Counted from the first letter of the stretch, positions 27,646-35,733 are shown. The stretch: DNA of 64,000 nucleotides from Alteraurantiacibacter aestuarii (GCF_009827405.1 NZ_WTYY01000005.1:110885-174884), one strand, 5' to 3'. Program-made: numbers and translations. The notes: generated by a model not told the origin, from the letters alone.

Positions 27646-28367
27646 TGCGGACCAGCATAGTCATCCCCATGCTCAATGAGGAGAAGGCGCTTCCCCGGCT
27701 GGCGCAGGTGCTGGCCGCGCTCGACCCGGCGCCGCACGAGGTGCTGTGCGTCGATGGCGGCAGTGAGGACGCCAGCGTGCAACTGGTGCAGAGTTTCGGC
27801 TGGCGCGTGGTGCATTCACCGCGCGGACGTGGTGTGCAGATCAACAACGGGGTGGCGGCAGCAAGTGGTGAGGCGGTGGTGATCCTCCACGCCGATACCT
27901 GGCCGCCAACCGATGCCATCGCGGTAATCGCGCGCACGCTGGCCGATCCCAGGGTGGCGCTGGCCAGTTTCACCCCAATCATTCGCGGGCCGGACAAGAC
28001 CCGCTGGGGCACCACCGCGCATAACTGGCTCAAGACCTGGTATGCGCCTCTGCTGTTTCGCCCGCGCCTGTTCCTGAAAGGCGCGCGGCTGTTGTTCGGC
28101 GATCACGCGATGTTTTTCCGCCGTGCCGATTTCCTCACCGTGGGCGGCTGCGATCCGGCGGCCAAGGTGATGGAGGAAGCCGATCTGTGCATCGCCATGA
28201 CGCAGCTGGGCAAGGTCAGGCTGGTGCCGCGCGCCATCGAGACATCGGACCGGCGGATCGCCGAATGGGGCGCGCTGAAGGCCAACTGGATCTACCTCAA
28301 GATCGGCTTTCTGTGGGCTATCGGTGCGCGTGAGCGGCTGGAGCGGCACTATCCGGATGTGCGTTAG
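27645..28367 (+). CDS. TIGR04283-type family 2 glycosyltransferase (arsenosugar-associated)
   Basis: A 240-residue GT2 enzyme: TSIVIPMLNEEKALPRL, EVLCVDGGSEDASVQLV, RGRGVQINNGVAAASGEAVVILHADTWPP (DxD equivalent HADT) and DHAMFFRRADFLTVGGCDPAAKVMEEADLC. The HADT and GGF/GGC-EE(A)DL pattern fits the TIGR04283 type that accompanies TIGR04282 in arsenosugar loci. A C-terminal stretch (NWIYLKIGFLWAIGA) may touch the membrane. The start ATG 27645 overlaps the stop of the previous gene; upstream extensions of the frame run inside that gene. Its last 50 bases overlap the 3' end of the SDR gene on the other strand. Confidence 0.92.
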   Translation: MRTSIVIPMLNEEKALPRLAQVLAALDPAPHEVLCVDGGSEDASVQLVQSFGWRVVHSPRGRGVQINNGVAAASGEAVVILHADTWPPTDAIAVIARTLADPRVALASFTPIIRGPDKTRWGTTAHNWLKTWYAPLLFRPRLFLKGARLLFGDHAMFFRRADFLTVGGCDPAAKVMEEADLCIAMTQLGKVRLVPRAIETSDRRIAEWGALKANWIYLKIGFLWAIGARERLERHYPDVR

Positions 28368-29412
28368 CCCGATGTGCGCTGGCCTGATTTATGCTGGCCA
28401 CGACCGGGGGCGCTGACGGAAGATATCCCGCCGCAATCGCATGCTGGATCAGCCGGTCCATCCATGCGCGGTCGGTCGGCGCGCATGCCAGCCCGGTCAG
28501 TTCGCGGAACCTGCTGTCATCGAACACCGGGCCGCGCCGGAAATAGCTGCCGAAAGTCTCCAGCATCCGGCCCAGTACGCGCCGCTGCGCCGGGGGCAGG
28601 CGGGTGATATCGAAACTGGCCGGATCGACAATCTGCGGATCGGGGAAATGGGCGATCCGCGCCACGCCATGCGCCAGTTCGGCAGAGGGCGTTGGCCGGT
28701 CCCCCACCAGATGAAAAGTGCCACCGCGCGCCTGCTCCATCCGCTCTGCAATGCGCAATATACCCTCGGCCACATGGTCAATCGGCACCAGGTTGAGCGT
28801 GGATGAGGCGCTGGCGGGAAAGCTTGCGATCTTGCCGCGCGCCATCAGCCGGAAGACATTGCACAGCGATGGAAAGTCCCGGATCGCGCCGGATGCGCTG
28901 TCACCCAGCGTGATCGAGGGGCGGGCGATGGCGAAGGGCACGCCGCTATCGCGCACGACCTGTTCGCCGCGCGCCTTGCTGGCCTCATATCCATTGGCGA
29001 ACGCTGTTCCCGGCGGCACCGGGCCTTCCTCTATAACCCCGTCGCGCAGGCCGCAGACATAGGCGGTGCTGACATGCAGCAGGGCCGCATCGCAGGCGTG
29101 CGCGAAGTCTGCCGCCTGGCGCGTGCCTTCCACGTTGGTGCGCTGCAATTCCTCCTCCGGCGCATCGAATTCCAGCGATGCGGCGCAGTGGATCACCAGA
29201 TCGATGTCATGCCGCGCGGGATCGAGGCCCAGCATCGGCGCGGTGATATCGCCTGCCACGACGTGTACGCCCGGCACCAGTGCGCCGTCATTGCCGCGCA
29301 CATGCCTGTTGCGGCGGACCAGCGCCGTCACCGCGTGGCCGCGCGTACGGGCCCGCGCGCAGACCTCTCCGCCGATCAGTCCGGCGGCCCCGGTGACGAG
29401 TATCTTCAGCAA
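28318..29412 (-). CDS. NAD(P)-dependent SDR/epimerase-type protein
   Basis: A 364-residue extended short-chain dehydrogenase/reductase. The Rossmann motif is ILVTGAAGLIGGEVCARA, HCAASLEFDAPEEELQRTNVEGTRQ follows, and the catalytic pair is YEASK (YxxxK), with Ser in LLHVSTAYVCG. The general form resembles the NAD-binding_4 (male sterility/thioester reductase-like) and epimerase branches. The start is a TTG at 29412 (MLKILVTG) that overlaps the arsM stop by seven bases, so it is translated from the arsM transcript. The last 50 bases are antisense to the glycosyltransferase gene. In the arsenic context it might reduce or epimerise a sugar part; this is inference only. Confidence 0.87.
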   Translation of the reverse strand: MLKILVTGAAGLIGGEVCARARTRGHAVTALVRRNRHVRGNDGALVPGVHVVAGDITAPMLGLDPARHDIDLVIHCAASLEFDAPEEELQRTNVEGTRQAADFAHACDAALLHVSTAYVCGLRDGVIEEGPVPPGTAFANGYEASKARGEQVVRDSGVPFAIARPSITLGDSASGAIRDFPSLCNVFRLMARGKIASFPASASSTLNLVPIDHVAEGILRIAERMEQARGGTFHLVGDRPTPSAELAHGVARIAHFPDPQIVDPASFDITRLPPAQRRVLGRMLETFGSYFRRGPVFDDSRFRELTGLACAPTDRAWMDRLIQHAIAAGYLPSAPPVVASINQASAHRANAHPDSAAPAAHAHR

Positions 29413-30470
29413 CAGGGGGCCGACTGGTTTTTCGGGTCGCTCTTCTGCGGATTGGCGTCACTCTGGCCAAATGGCACCGCCGTGCCGCAGCCGGGAAACA
29501 CGCCGTAATGCGTGCTGAAATCGCCGATGAAGTCAAAATGCGGGGCGAAGCGCGTTTCCGCCAGCATCAGCCAGCTGTTGCCGCACACGGGAAAGACGCG
29601 CCCCTTCTCGATCGCGTGATGGGCATCGAGGTGGAACATCTTCTCCTGCCCCCGGACCGTACCCCTGTAGCGCACGGCCTGGCCGTAGTCCTCGCATTGC
29701 GGCTCCAGCCCGGCCAGCTTGAACAGGCGGTATGTGGCGGACACGAAGCTTATCCCTTCCAGCTTGGCGGAAACTTCCGCGTCATTGATGCCCAGCGGAC
29801 GATCGGTGACGAGGCGCGGATCGGCAAAGCCGGCCTGCTTGGCCAGCATGTCGAAATCGCCCCAGTACAGCGCGCCAGACAGGCACTCGCCGTGCAGCAC
29901 CGGATCATCCAGCAGGTGCGCGGGCACGCGCCTGTCAGCATAAACGTCTGAGAAGTACAGCTCCCCGCCGGGTTTCAGCAGGCGGTGCGCGGCGCGGAAA
30001 ACCGCCAGCTTGTCCGCCACAAGGTTGATCACGCAATTGGAGACGATGACGTCGAAGCTGGCAGGCTCCAGCCCCAGTTCGTCCAGCTTTTCGATATCGC
30101 CTTCCACGAAGCGCACATTGTCAAAGCCGAACCGCTCAGCATGCCATGCGCGGTGCGCTTCGGCGACGTCGAGCTGTTCGCGCGTGGCGTCGACCCCGGT
30201 GACCGAGCCATTCGTGCCCACCATCTGTGCCAGCAGATAGGCGTCCTGCCCCGACCCCGATCCCAGATCGAGCACATGGGCACCCTCAATCGCTTGCGGC
30301 ACCACCAGCCCGCAGCCATAATAGCGCGCCTTCACCTCCGGGTGGACATTGGCCAGCGCGGCCAGAATATCGGGGGCGGGCGCTTCCGCCGTGCAGCAGG
30401 CATCGGTGCGCAGATCGGCACTGCTTTCCAGCACCTTGCCATAATAGTCGCGTGAATTTTCCAGATTCAT
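29406..30470 (-). CDS. arsM: Arsenite S-adenosylmethionine methyltransferase
   Basis: A 354-residue methyltransferase that adds methyl groups to trivalent arsenic. The SAM site is HVLDLGSGSGQDAYLLAQM (motif I). The arsenic-binding cysteines of the family are all visible: C25-C26 in TDACCTAE, C53 in YYGCG, C146 in VSNCVINL and C196 in HGECLSGALYW; further cysteines occur in the C-terminal domain (PVCGNSW, PGCGTAV and a terminal CC). The length fits the longer ArsM form. I chose ATG 30470 (MNLENSRDYYGKVL) because AAAGGAAA precedes it and homology-like sequence starts there. It faces the flavoprotein gene across a 101 b divergent spacer; the SDR gene follows with overlap. Confidence 0.95.
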   Translation of the reverse strand: MNLENSRDYYGKVLESSADLRTDACCTAEAPAPDILAALANVHPEVKARYYGCGLVVPQAIEGAHVLDLGSGSGQDAYLLAQMVGTNGSVTGVDATREQLDVAEAHRAWHAERFGFDNVRFVEGDIEKLDELGLEPASFDVIVSNCVINLVADKLAVFRAAHRLLKPGGELYFSDVYADRRVPAHLLDDPVLHGECLSGALYWGDFDMLAKQAGFADPRLVTDRPLGINDAEVSAKLEGISFVSATYRLFKLAGLEPQCEDYGQAVRYRGTVRGQEKMFHLDAHHAIEKGRVFPVCGNSWLMLAETRFAPHFDFIGDFSTHYGVFPGCGTAVPFGQSDANPQKSDPKNQSAPCC

Positions 30471-30571
30471 GAAACCTGATTTCCTTTTGCGGCGAATGTT
30501 CGGGCAATAGACAGAATTCCTATCGCTTGGCAGCCGTATTTGGTTACTCTGGCGGTTCGTCCGGGGATCAT
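30471..30571. promoter_or_regulatory. Divergent promoter region of the arsenic locus
   Basis: A 101 b spacer between arsM (minus) and the flavoprotein gene (plus), somewhat AT-richer than its surroundings. It must serve both transcription units. I see no clear inverted repeat of the ArsR-operator kind, and no arsR gene lies in the window, so the regulator must act from elsewhere. Ribosome sites are AAAGGAAA for arsM and GGGGA for the flavoprotein. Confidence 0.5.
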
Positions 30572-31987
30572 ATGAAATATACGCATGATGCAATCGTTAT
30601 CGGCGCAGGTGCCGCCGGCCTGACCGCTGCCGGGGGCTGCGCGCTGTTCGGCCTCAAGGTCGCACTGATCGAAAAAGGTGCGATGGGCGGCGAATGCCTG
30701 AACAATGGCTGCGTGCCGTCAAAGGCGATCATCGCCTCTGCCCGCCGAGCGGCCGAGGCGCGCGAGGAAAAGCGGCTGGGCGTGCAGCTGGCTGCGCCAC
30801 AGGTGGAATGGGCGGGCGTCCACAAGCACATCCACGATGCCATCGCCACCATCGCCCCGCATGATTCGCAGGAACGTTTCGAGGAAATGGGCTGCGAGGT
30901 CATTCGCGCCCACGCAAAGGTGACGGGCGGACATTCGGTGGAAGTGGCAGGCCGCACGCTGACAGCACCGCGCATCGTCATCGCCACCGGCTCCCAGCCG
31001 TTCGTGCCGCCGATAGAGGGGATCGACAGCGTCCCCTTCCTCACCAATGAAAACCTGTTCGAACTGACGCAGCAGCCTGCCCATCTGGTGATCATGGGCG
31101 GCGGGGTGATCGGCATGGAAATGGGGCAGAGCTTCCGCCGCCTTGGCAGCGAAGTGACGATCATCAATCCGGGCCGGGTGATGGGCCGCGACGATGCCGA
31201 CAGCGTGGCCGTGGTGGTGGACCGGATGACCCGCGAAGGCGTGCGCTTTGTCGATGGCAAGGCGGCCAGGGTCGCAGGCGAAGCGGGCGCGATCACCGTG
31301 CACACCGACAAGGGCGAAGCTGTTACGGGCAGCCATCTGCTGATTGCGGTGGGGCGCAAGGCGCGTGTTTCCGGCTTCGGGCTGGAGGATCTGGGCGTGG
31401 AACTGGGCCGCAACGGCATCAAGGTGGACGCCCGCCGCCGCACATCGGTGAAATCCATCTATGCCATTGGCGATTGCCGCGAAGGGCCGCGCCTGACGCA
31501 TGTGTCCGGCTATGAAGGCTCCAACGTGGCGCTGGAAATCGCCTCCGGCCTGCCGACCAAGGTCGATTGGCGGGCGCTGCCATGGTGCACCTACACCGAT
31601 CCCGAAGTGGCGCAGATCGGCATGACCGAGGAGCAGGCGCGCGAGCAGCACGGGGACGCCGTGAGCGTGGTGCGCGAGAACTTCGATCACAACGACCGCG
31701 CTGTTTCCGAAGGCGAGGTGGCGGGCCACCTGAAGCTGGTGCTCAAGGGCAAGAAAGTGCTCGGTGCCAGCATCGTGGGCCATAATGCGGGGGAATTGCT
31801 GCTGCCGCTGACGCAGGTGATTACCGGCAAGGCCAGCACGTTTGCGCTGGGCGGTGCGGTCATTTCCTATCCCACCCGCAGCGAGATCACCAAGGCCGCA
31901 GTGTTCAAGGCGTGGGAGCCGACCGTGTTCGGTGCATGGCCGAAGAAATATGCCCGCTTCGTGTCTGCATTGCGTAAAATGCGCTGA
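30572..31987 (+). CDS. MerA/dihydrolipoamide dehydrogenase-like flavoprotein disulfide reductase
   Basis: A 471-residue class I pyridine nucleotide-disulfide oxidoreductase. The FAD motif is AIVIGAGAAGLTAAGG, the redox-active disulfide is GGECLNNGCVPSK (C42, C47), the NAD(P)H motif is LVIMGGGVIGMEMGQSF, and YAIGDCREGPRLTHVSGYEG is the second FAD motif. The C-terminal catalytic-base position reads YPTRSE rather than the HPTxSE of lipoamide dehydrogenase, and the vicinal C-terminal cysteines of mercuric reductase are absent, so neither activity can be assumed. The radical SAM gene starts on its stop codon (TGATG), so they act in one pathway. A thiol- or arsenic-linked reduction is plausible but inferred. 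Confidence 0.9.
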   Translation: MKYTHDAIVIGAGAAGLTAAGGCALFGLKVALIEKGAMGGECLNNGCVPSKAIIASARRAAEAREEKRLGVQLAAPQVEWAGVHKHIHDAIATIAPHDSQERFEEMGCEVIRAHAKVTGGHSVEVAGRTLTAPRIVIATGSQPFVPPIEGIDSVPFLTNENLFELTQQPAHLVIMGGGVIGMEMGQSFRRLGSEVTIINPGRVMGRDDADSVAVVVDRMTREGVRFVDGKAARVAGEAGAITVHTDKGEAVTGSHLLIAVGRKARVSGFGLEDLGVELGRNGIKVDARRRTSVKSIYAIGDCREGPRLTHVSGYEGSNVALEIASGLPTKVDWRALPWCTYTDPEVAQIGMTEEQAREQHGDAVSVVRENFDHNDRAVSEGEVAGHLKLVLKGKKVLGASIVGHNAGELLLPLTQVITGKASTFALGGAVISYPTRSEITKAAVFKAWEPTVFGAWPKKYARFVSALRKMR

Positions 31988-32982
31988 TGGCGACACGGAT
32001 CAAAAGCCGCAATGCGCCCGCCGGGCCGTCCCCCTTCGCTCTGGCGGAGAAGCGCCCGCTCGCGCCTGGAAAATTCACCGATCCGCTGGTCACCGCAGAC
32101 GGCAGCGCGCGCGCGCATGTGGCGCTGGAAAAGCTCAATACGCTGTGGCTCAACACCGGGACCCTGTGCAATCTGGCCTGCGCCAGCTGCTATATCGAAA
32201 GCTCCCCCACCAATGATGCGCTGGTGTATCTGGGCGCGCAGGAGGCGGCGCGATTCTACGATGAGATTGCCGCCACCGGCCTGCCCACGCGCGAAATCGC
32301 CTTTACCGGCGGCGAGCCGTTCATGAACCCGCAGTTCCTGACGATGCTGGAGGACGCGCTGGAGCGCGGTTTCGAGGCGCTGGTGCTGACCAACGCGATG
32401 AAGCCGATGCAGCGCCACAAGGCGGCCCTGCTGGCGCTGCGGGAGCGGTTCGGCGGCGCGCTGACGCTGCGCGTGTCCATCGATCACCACAGCAAGGCCG
32501 TGCATGAGGGGGAGCGCGGTGCAGGCAGCTGGCAACCGATGATCGAAGGGCTGCAATGGCTTTCGGCCAACGGCTTTTCCATCGCCGCTGCCGGGCGCAT
32601 GCTGGCTGGCGAAGGCATGGATGCGGCGCGCGCTGCCTATGCCGCCCTTTTCGCGCGGGAGGCCGTTGCCATCGATGCCGGCGATCCGGCGCGTCTGGTG
32701 ATGTTCCCCGAAATGGACGCCGCTGCCGACGTGCCCGAAATTACCGAGGCGTGCTGGGGCATTCTGGGCAAGTCGCCATCGCAGATCATGTGTTCAAACA
32801 GCCGCATGGTCGTGCACCGCAAGGGGGAGGATCACGCCCGCGTGGTGGCCTGCACCCTGCTCCCCTATGATTCGCGCTTCGATCTGGGCGAGACACTGGC
32901 GCAGGCGGCGCGCGATGTGCCGCTCAACCATCCGCATTGCGCGCGTTTTTGCGTGCTGGGCGGGGCAAGCTGTTCGGCCTGA
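31987..32982 (+). CDS. Radical SAM enzyme, non-canonical, in arsenic locus
   Basis: A 331-residue radical SAM protein. The [4Fe-4S] motif is CNLACASCYIESSP (C61, C65, C68), followed by EIAFTGGEPFMNPQFL (the GGE SAM motif) and LTLRVSIDHHSKAVHE. The C-terminus has a second cysteine group, C318, C322 and C329 in CARFCVLGGASC, plus cysteines in EACWGIL, IMCSNS and VVACTLL, which could bind an auxiliary cluster. Canonical ArsS, which makes the arsenosugar precursor from dimethylarsinate and SAM, has His-x-Asp-Ala-type residues after its third Cys; here it is Tyr-Ile-Glu-Ser-Ser. So this may be a distant functional replacement or do another step. Coupled to the flavoprotein by TGATG overlap. Confidence 0.85.
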   Translation: MATRIKSRNAPAGPSPFALAEKRPLAPGKFTDPLVTADGSARAHVALEKLNTLWLNTGTLCNLACASCYIESSPTNDALVYLGAQEAARFYDEIAATGLPTREIAFTGGEPFMNPQFLTMLEDALERGFEALVLTNAMKPMQRHKAALLALRERFGGALTLRVSIDHHSKAVHEGERGAGSWQPMIEGLQWLSANGFSIAAAGRMLAGEGMDAARAAYAALFAREAVAIDAGDPARLVMFPEMDAAADVPEITEACWGILGKSPSQIMCSNSRMVVHRKGEDHARVVACTLLPYDSRFDLGETLAQAARDVPLNHPHCARFCVLGGASCSA

Positions 32983-33020
32983 TCTGGACCTGAAAGGCCA
33001 TTTCGTGCGTTAAGTGCGTC

Positions 33021-33440
33021 ATGAAACGCCAACTTGCCGTATTTTCCGCTCTTGCCCTGGCTGCCACTGCGCCGGGCGCTTCTGCCGTGACTTCGATCGA
33101 CGGGACCTATCGCGATTCGGACGGGTTTGTGGAGATCACCGTTGCGCCCTGCGGCAATGCCCGCTGCGGCACGATCACGCGGATTATTCGCCGCAAGCCG
33201 GGTGAGCCGATGAATGACGCGCATAATGACAATCCCGCATTGCGCAGCCGCCCGATACTGGGCGTCACCTTGCTGCAGCGGCTGAGCTGGCGCGACGGTG
33301 CCTGGCGCGGGCAGGTTTACAACCCTGAGGATGGTGGCACCTACCGCGCCGTGGTCAGGCCGGCGGCGGGCGGAGCGCTGGAAGTGCAGGGCTGCCTTTC
33401 GATCATCTGCCGCACCCGCATCTGGCCCAAAGCCGCCTAA
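33021..33440 (+). CDS. DUF2147 domain exported protein
   Basis: A 139-residue secreted protein. Signal peptide MKRQLAVFSALALAATAPGASA is followed by a small beta-rich domain: IDGTYRDSDGFVEITVAPCGNARCGTITRI, ILGVTLLQRLSWRDGAWRGQVYNPEDGGTY, LEVQGCLSIICRTRIWPK. This is the DUF2147 pattern, with four cysteines that may form two disulfides. The function of the family is unknown; it is often linked to the cell envelope. It is 38 b downstream of the radical SAM gene and could be cotranscribed, but the family is not specific to arsenic loci. Confidence 0.87.
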   Translation: MKRQLAVFSALALAATAPGASAVTSIDGTYRDSDGFVEITVAPCGNARCGTITRIIRRKPGEPMNDAHNDNPALRSRPILGVTLLQRLSWRDGAWRGQVYNPEDGGTYRAVVRPAAGGALEVQGCLSIICRTRIWPKAA

Positions 33441-33494
33441 GAATTATTGAGGGCTTGATTCCCCGAAGCGCGCGGGATAGAGGCGCCCGCCTGT

Positions 33495-33568
33495 TGCCCT
33501 GTCGTCTAATGGTAAGACTACGGACTCTGACTCCGTCAATTGAGGTTCGAATCCTCACGGGGCATCCA
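33495..33568 (+). tRNA. tRNA-Gln (anticodon CTG)
   Basis: A 74 b cloverleaf with encoded CCA. The acceptor stem is TGCCCTG with CGGGGCA (one T-G pair), the D arm contains AATGGTAAGA, the anticodon arm is ACGGA-CTCTGAC-TCCGT with anticodon CTG reading CAG (Gln), and the T arm is TGAGG-TTCGAAT-CCTCA. The discriminator base is T. No integrase or duplicated tRNA 3' end is seen nearby. Confidence 0.96.
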
Positions 33569-33600
33569 GCTTTTCACCACCATCCTGCCCGCTCGCGAAA

Positions 33601-34275
33601 TTATTCGCCGGGTTGGGCCGCGCCGGCCTGGATGCGGTGCGCCAGCATCACCAGCAGTTTGATCATTGGCGGCACGAAGATGATCGACAGCACCACCTTG
33701 GCGATCGACTGGCCCAGCATCAGCTCTGCAATCGGGCGCACGCCGTAGAAGGCCACGGTGATGAAGATCAGCGTATCCACGATCTGGCTGAGCATGGAGG
33801 CGACCGCGCCGCGCAGGGCGACGAACGGCCCTTCCTTGCTGCCCAGCTTCGAGAATATCCACACGTTGAGCGACATGGACACGCCGTAAGCCAGTATTCC
33901 GGCCACCATCAGGCGCCAGCTCTGCCCCAGGATGATCGGGAAGGCTTCCTTGGCCGGTTCGTACATGCCCGGATCGGTCGGCAGTTGCAGGACGATCCAC
34001 GTCAGGATGATGGCGGTGACAAGCGGCAGAAAGCCGAACCGGACCAGCAGGTTGGCAGTGGCGCGGCCATAAAGCTGGGCCACCGTGCTGGACAGGGCGA
34101 CCAGCAGCAGGAAGGGGAATATCCCCGCCTCCACCGCCAGCGGTCCGATCCCCACCTGCTTTGCCCCAAGCACGCCTGCAATACAGGTCATCCCGCCATA
34201 CAGCAGCGCATAGAGGAACAGCGGGAGGGGGATCTGCACACTCGCAGGGGCGGATGGTGATGGCGGTGTCGTCAT
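33601..34275 (-). CDS. Queuosine precursor transporter (VUT/YhhQ family)
   Basis: A 224-residue inner-membrane protein with about six helices. Motifs: FLYALLYGGMTCIAGVLGAKQV (the family's first helix ending in NK/AKQ), GIFPFLLLVALSSTVAQLYGR, and LRGAVASMLSQIVDTLIFITVAFYG with the conserved S-Q-x-x-D-T. The family (PF02592, E. coli YhhQ) imports queuosine precursors such as preQ0/preQ1 for tRNA modification. The start ATG 34275 gives MTTPPSPSAPASV; longer frames run into the divergent CNT promoter. I looked for a preQ1 riboswitch upstream and saw no convincing one. Confidence 0.9.
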   Translation of the reverse strand: MTTPPSPSAPASVQIPLPLFLYALLYGGMTCIAGVLGAKQVGIGPLAVEAGIFPFLLLVALSSTVAQLYGRATANLLVRFGFLPLVTAIILTWIVLQLPTDPGMYEPAKEAFPIILGQSWRLMVAGILAYGVSMSLNVWIFSKLGSKEGPFVALRGAVASMLSQIVDTLIFITVAFYGVRPIAELMLGQSIAKVVLSIIFVPPMIKLLVMLAHRIQAGAAQPGE

Positions 34276-34364
34276 CGACCCACTCCTATTTCCAAGATCG
34301 GACAAAGGGAAGTGCCCGGGGGCAGGCGGTGTGGAAACTATTGACCGTGCCCGGTGCAGACGCG

Positions 34365-35723
34365 ATGAACCGTGTTTCGGCTCGCCACATTGGAGCAATC
34401 TTGCCACCTCATCTGATCAGCATCGCTGGAATCGCGGTGATCCTCGCTGCCGCCGTACTTCTGTCGACCGCGCGCAGGCGGATACGGCTGCGTATCGTCC
34501 TGGCGGCGTTTGCCCTGCAGGCCGGTTTTGCGCTGCTGGTCCTGCGCACGGCATGGGGCCGGGCGGTGATCCAGTTCCTGGCTGACGGGGTGGGCGCGCT
34601 GCTGTCCTATGCCGACGAGGGGACGCAGTTCCTGCTGGGCGCATCGGCGGACAATCCGCTGTCGGATACATTCGCGCTGGGCGCGTTGCCGGTGATCATC
34701 TTCTTCGCCTCGCTGATATCGATCCTGTATTATCTGGGCATCATGCAGCGGATCGTGCGCTGGGTTGGCGGGGCGATTGGTTGGGTCACGGGGATCAGCC
34801 GGGTGGAATCGCTGGGTGCTGCGGCCAATATCTTCGTTGGCCAGTCCGAAAGCCCGCTGGTGGTGCGGCCCTATCTTGCGGCGCTGTCCCCTTCCGCGCT
34901 GTTCACGCTGATGAGCGTGGGCATGGCGGGCGTGGCCGGAACCATCCTTGCGGCCTATGCCGGGCTGCTGGGCAATGAATACCTGCCATCGCTGCTGGCT
35001 GCGGCCTTCATGTCTGCACCCGGCGGCATATTGATGGCCAAGATCATCATGCCCGATGACGATGACGGCTCTCCCGCTGTGCAGGGCAAGATCACCCTGC
35101 CGCATACGCGCATCAGTTCAGAAGGCCCCGCCGCCATTACGGAGGCGGGCAGCAAGCCGCATGAAGTGGAAGTGGCCGAAGGTTTCGACGATGAAAACAG
35201 CCCCGCCAATATCATCGAGGCTGCGGCACAGGGCGCGCAGACCGGCCTGAAGCTGGCGGTATCTGTGGGCGCGATGGTGCTGGCCTTTGTGGCGCTGGTG
35301 GCACTGGCCAATGGCGTGCTGGGCGGCCTTGGCGGGCTGATCGGCATGCCGGACCTGACCTTCCAGGGGCTGCTGGGTCACCTGCTGGCCCCGGTCATGC
35401 TGCTGCTGGGAATCCCTTGGGAAGAAGCGCAGATCGCCGGCGGACTGTTCGGCACCAAGATCGTGCTCAACGAATTCGTGGCCTTCATCGACCTGCAGGC
35501 TCTCGACCTTTCCGCGCTGAGCGAACGCAGCCGCGCGATCACCATTTTCAGCCTGTGCGGCTTTGCCAATCTCAGCTCCATCGCCATACAGATGGCGGTG
35601 ACCGGCGGGCTGGCCCCCAACCAGCGCCCGGTAATCGCCCGGCTGGGCCTGCGCGCACTGGCGGCAGGCTCGCTCGCCAATCTGATGAGCGCGGCGCTTG
35701 CCGGCCTGTTCCTGCCCTATTGA
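34365..35723 (+). CDS. Concentrative nucleoside transporter (CNT/NupC family)
   Basis: A 452-residue inner-membrane Na+ or H+ coupled nucleoside importer. Diagnostic parts are LPVIIFFASLISILYYLGIMQRIV, NIFVGQSESPLVVRPYL (the GQSESP substrate motif) and GGLFGTKIVLNEFVAFIDLQAL (the GTKxxxNEFVA motif). A soluble loop of about 70 residues (KIIMPDDDDGSPAVQG through EVEVAEGFDDENSPANII) sits in the middle, normal for bacterial CNT proteins. ATG 34365 (MNRVSARHIG) was chosen because upstream codons lie over the divergent gene's start. The 2OG oxygenase gene follows after ten bases. Confidence 0.94.
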   Translation: MNRVSARHIGAILPPHLISIAGIAVILAAAVLLSTARRRIRLRIVLAAFALQAGFALLVLRTAWGRAVIQFLADGVGALLSYADEGTQFLLGASADNPLSDTFALGALPVIIFFASLISILYYLGIMQRIVRWVGGAIGWVTGISRVESLGAAANIFVGQSESPLVVRPYLAALSPSALFTLMSVGMAGVAGTILAAYAGLLGNEYLPSLLAAAFMSAPGGILMAKIIMPDDDDGSPAVQGKITLPHTRISSEGPAAITEAGSKPHEVEVAEGFDDENSPANIIEAAAQGAQTGLKLAVSVGAMVLAFVALVALANGVLGGLGGLIGMPDLTFQGLLGHLLAPVMLLLGIPWEEAQIAGGLFGTKIVLNEFVAFIDLQALDLSALSERSRAITIFSLCGFANLSSIAIQMAVTGGLAPNQRPVIARLGLRALAAGSLANLMSAALAGLFLPY

Positions 35724-35733
35724 GAGACATAAG

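Noticed and set aside
30471..30571. ArsR operator in the arsenic divergent spacer
   Set aside because: No clear inverted repeat is present and there is no arsR gene in the window.
33495..33568. tRNA-Gln as integration site of a mobile element
   Set aside because: No integrase, no direct repeat of the tRNA 3' end and no change in coding style downstream.
34276..34364. preQ1 riboswitch before the queuosine-precursor transporter
   Set aside because: The leader is short, and I could not fold a convincing H-type pseudoknot with the A-rich tail expected for that class.
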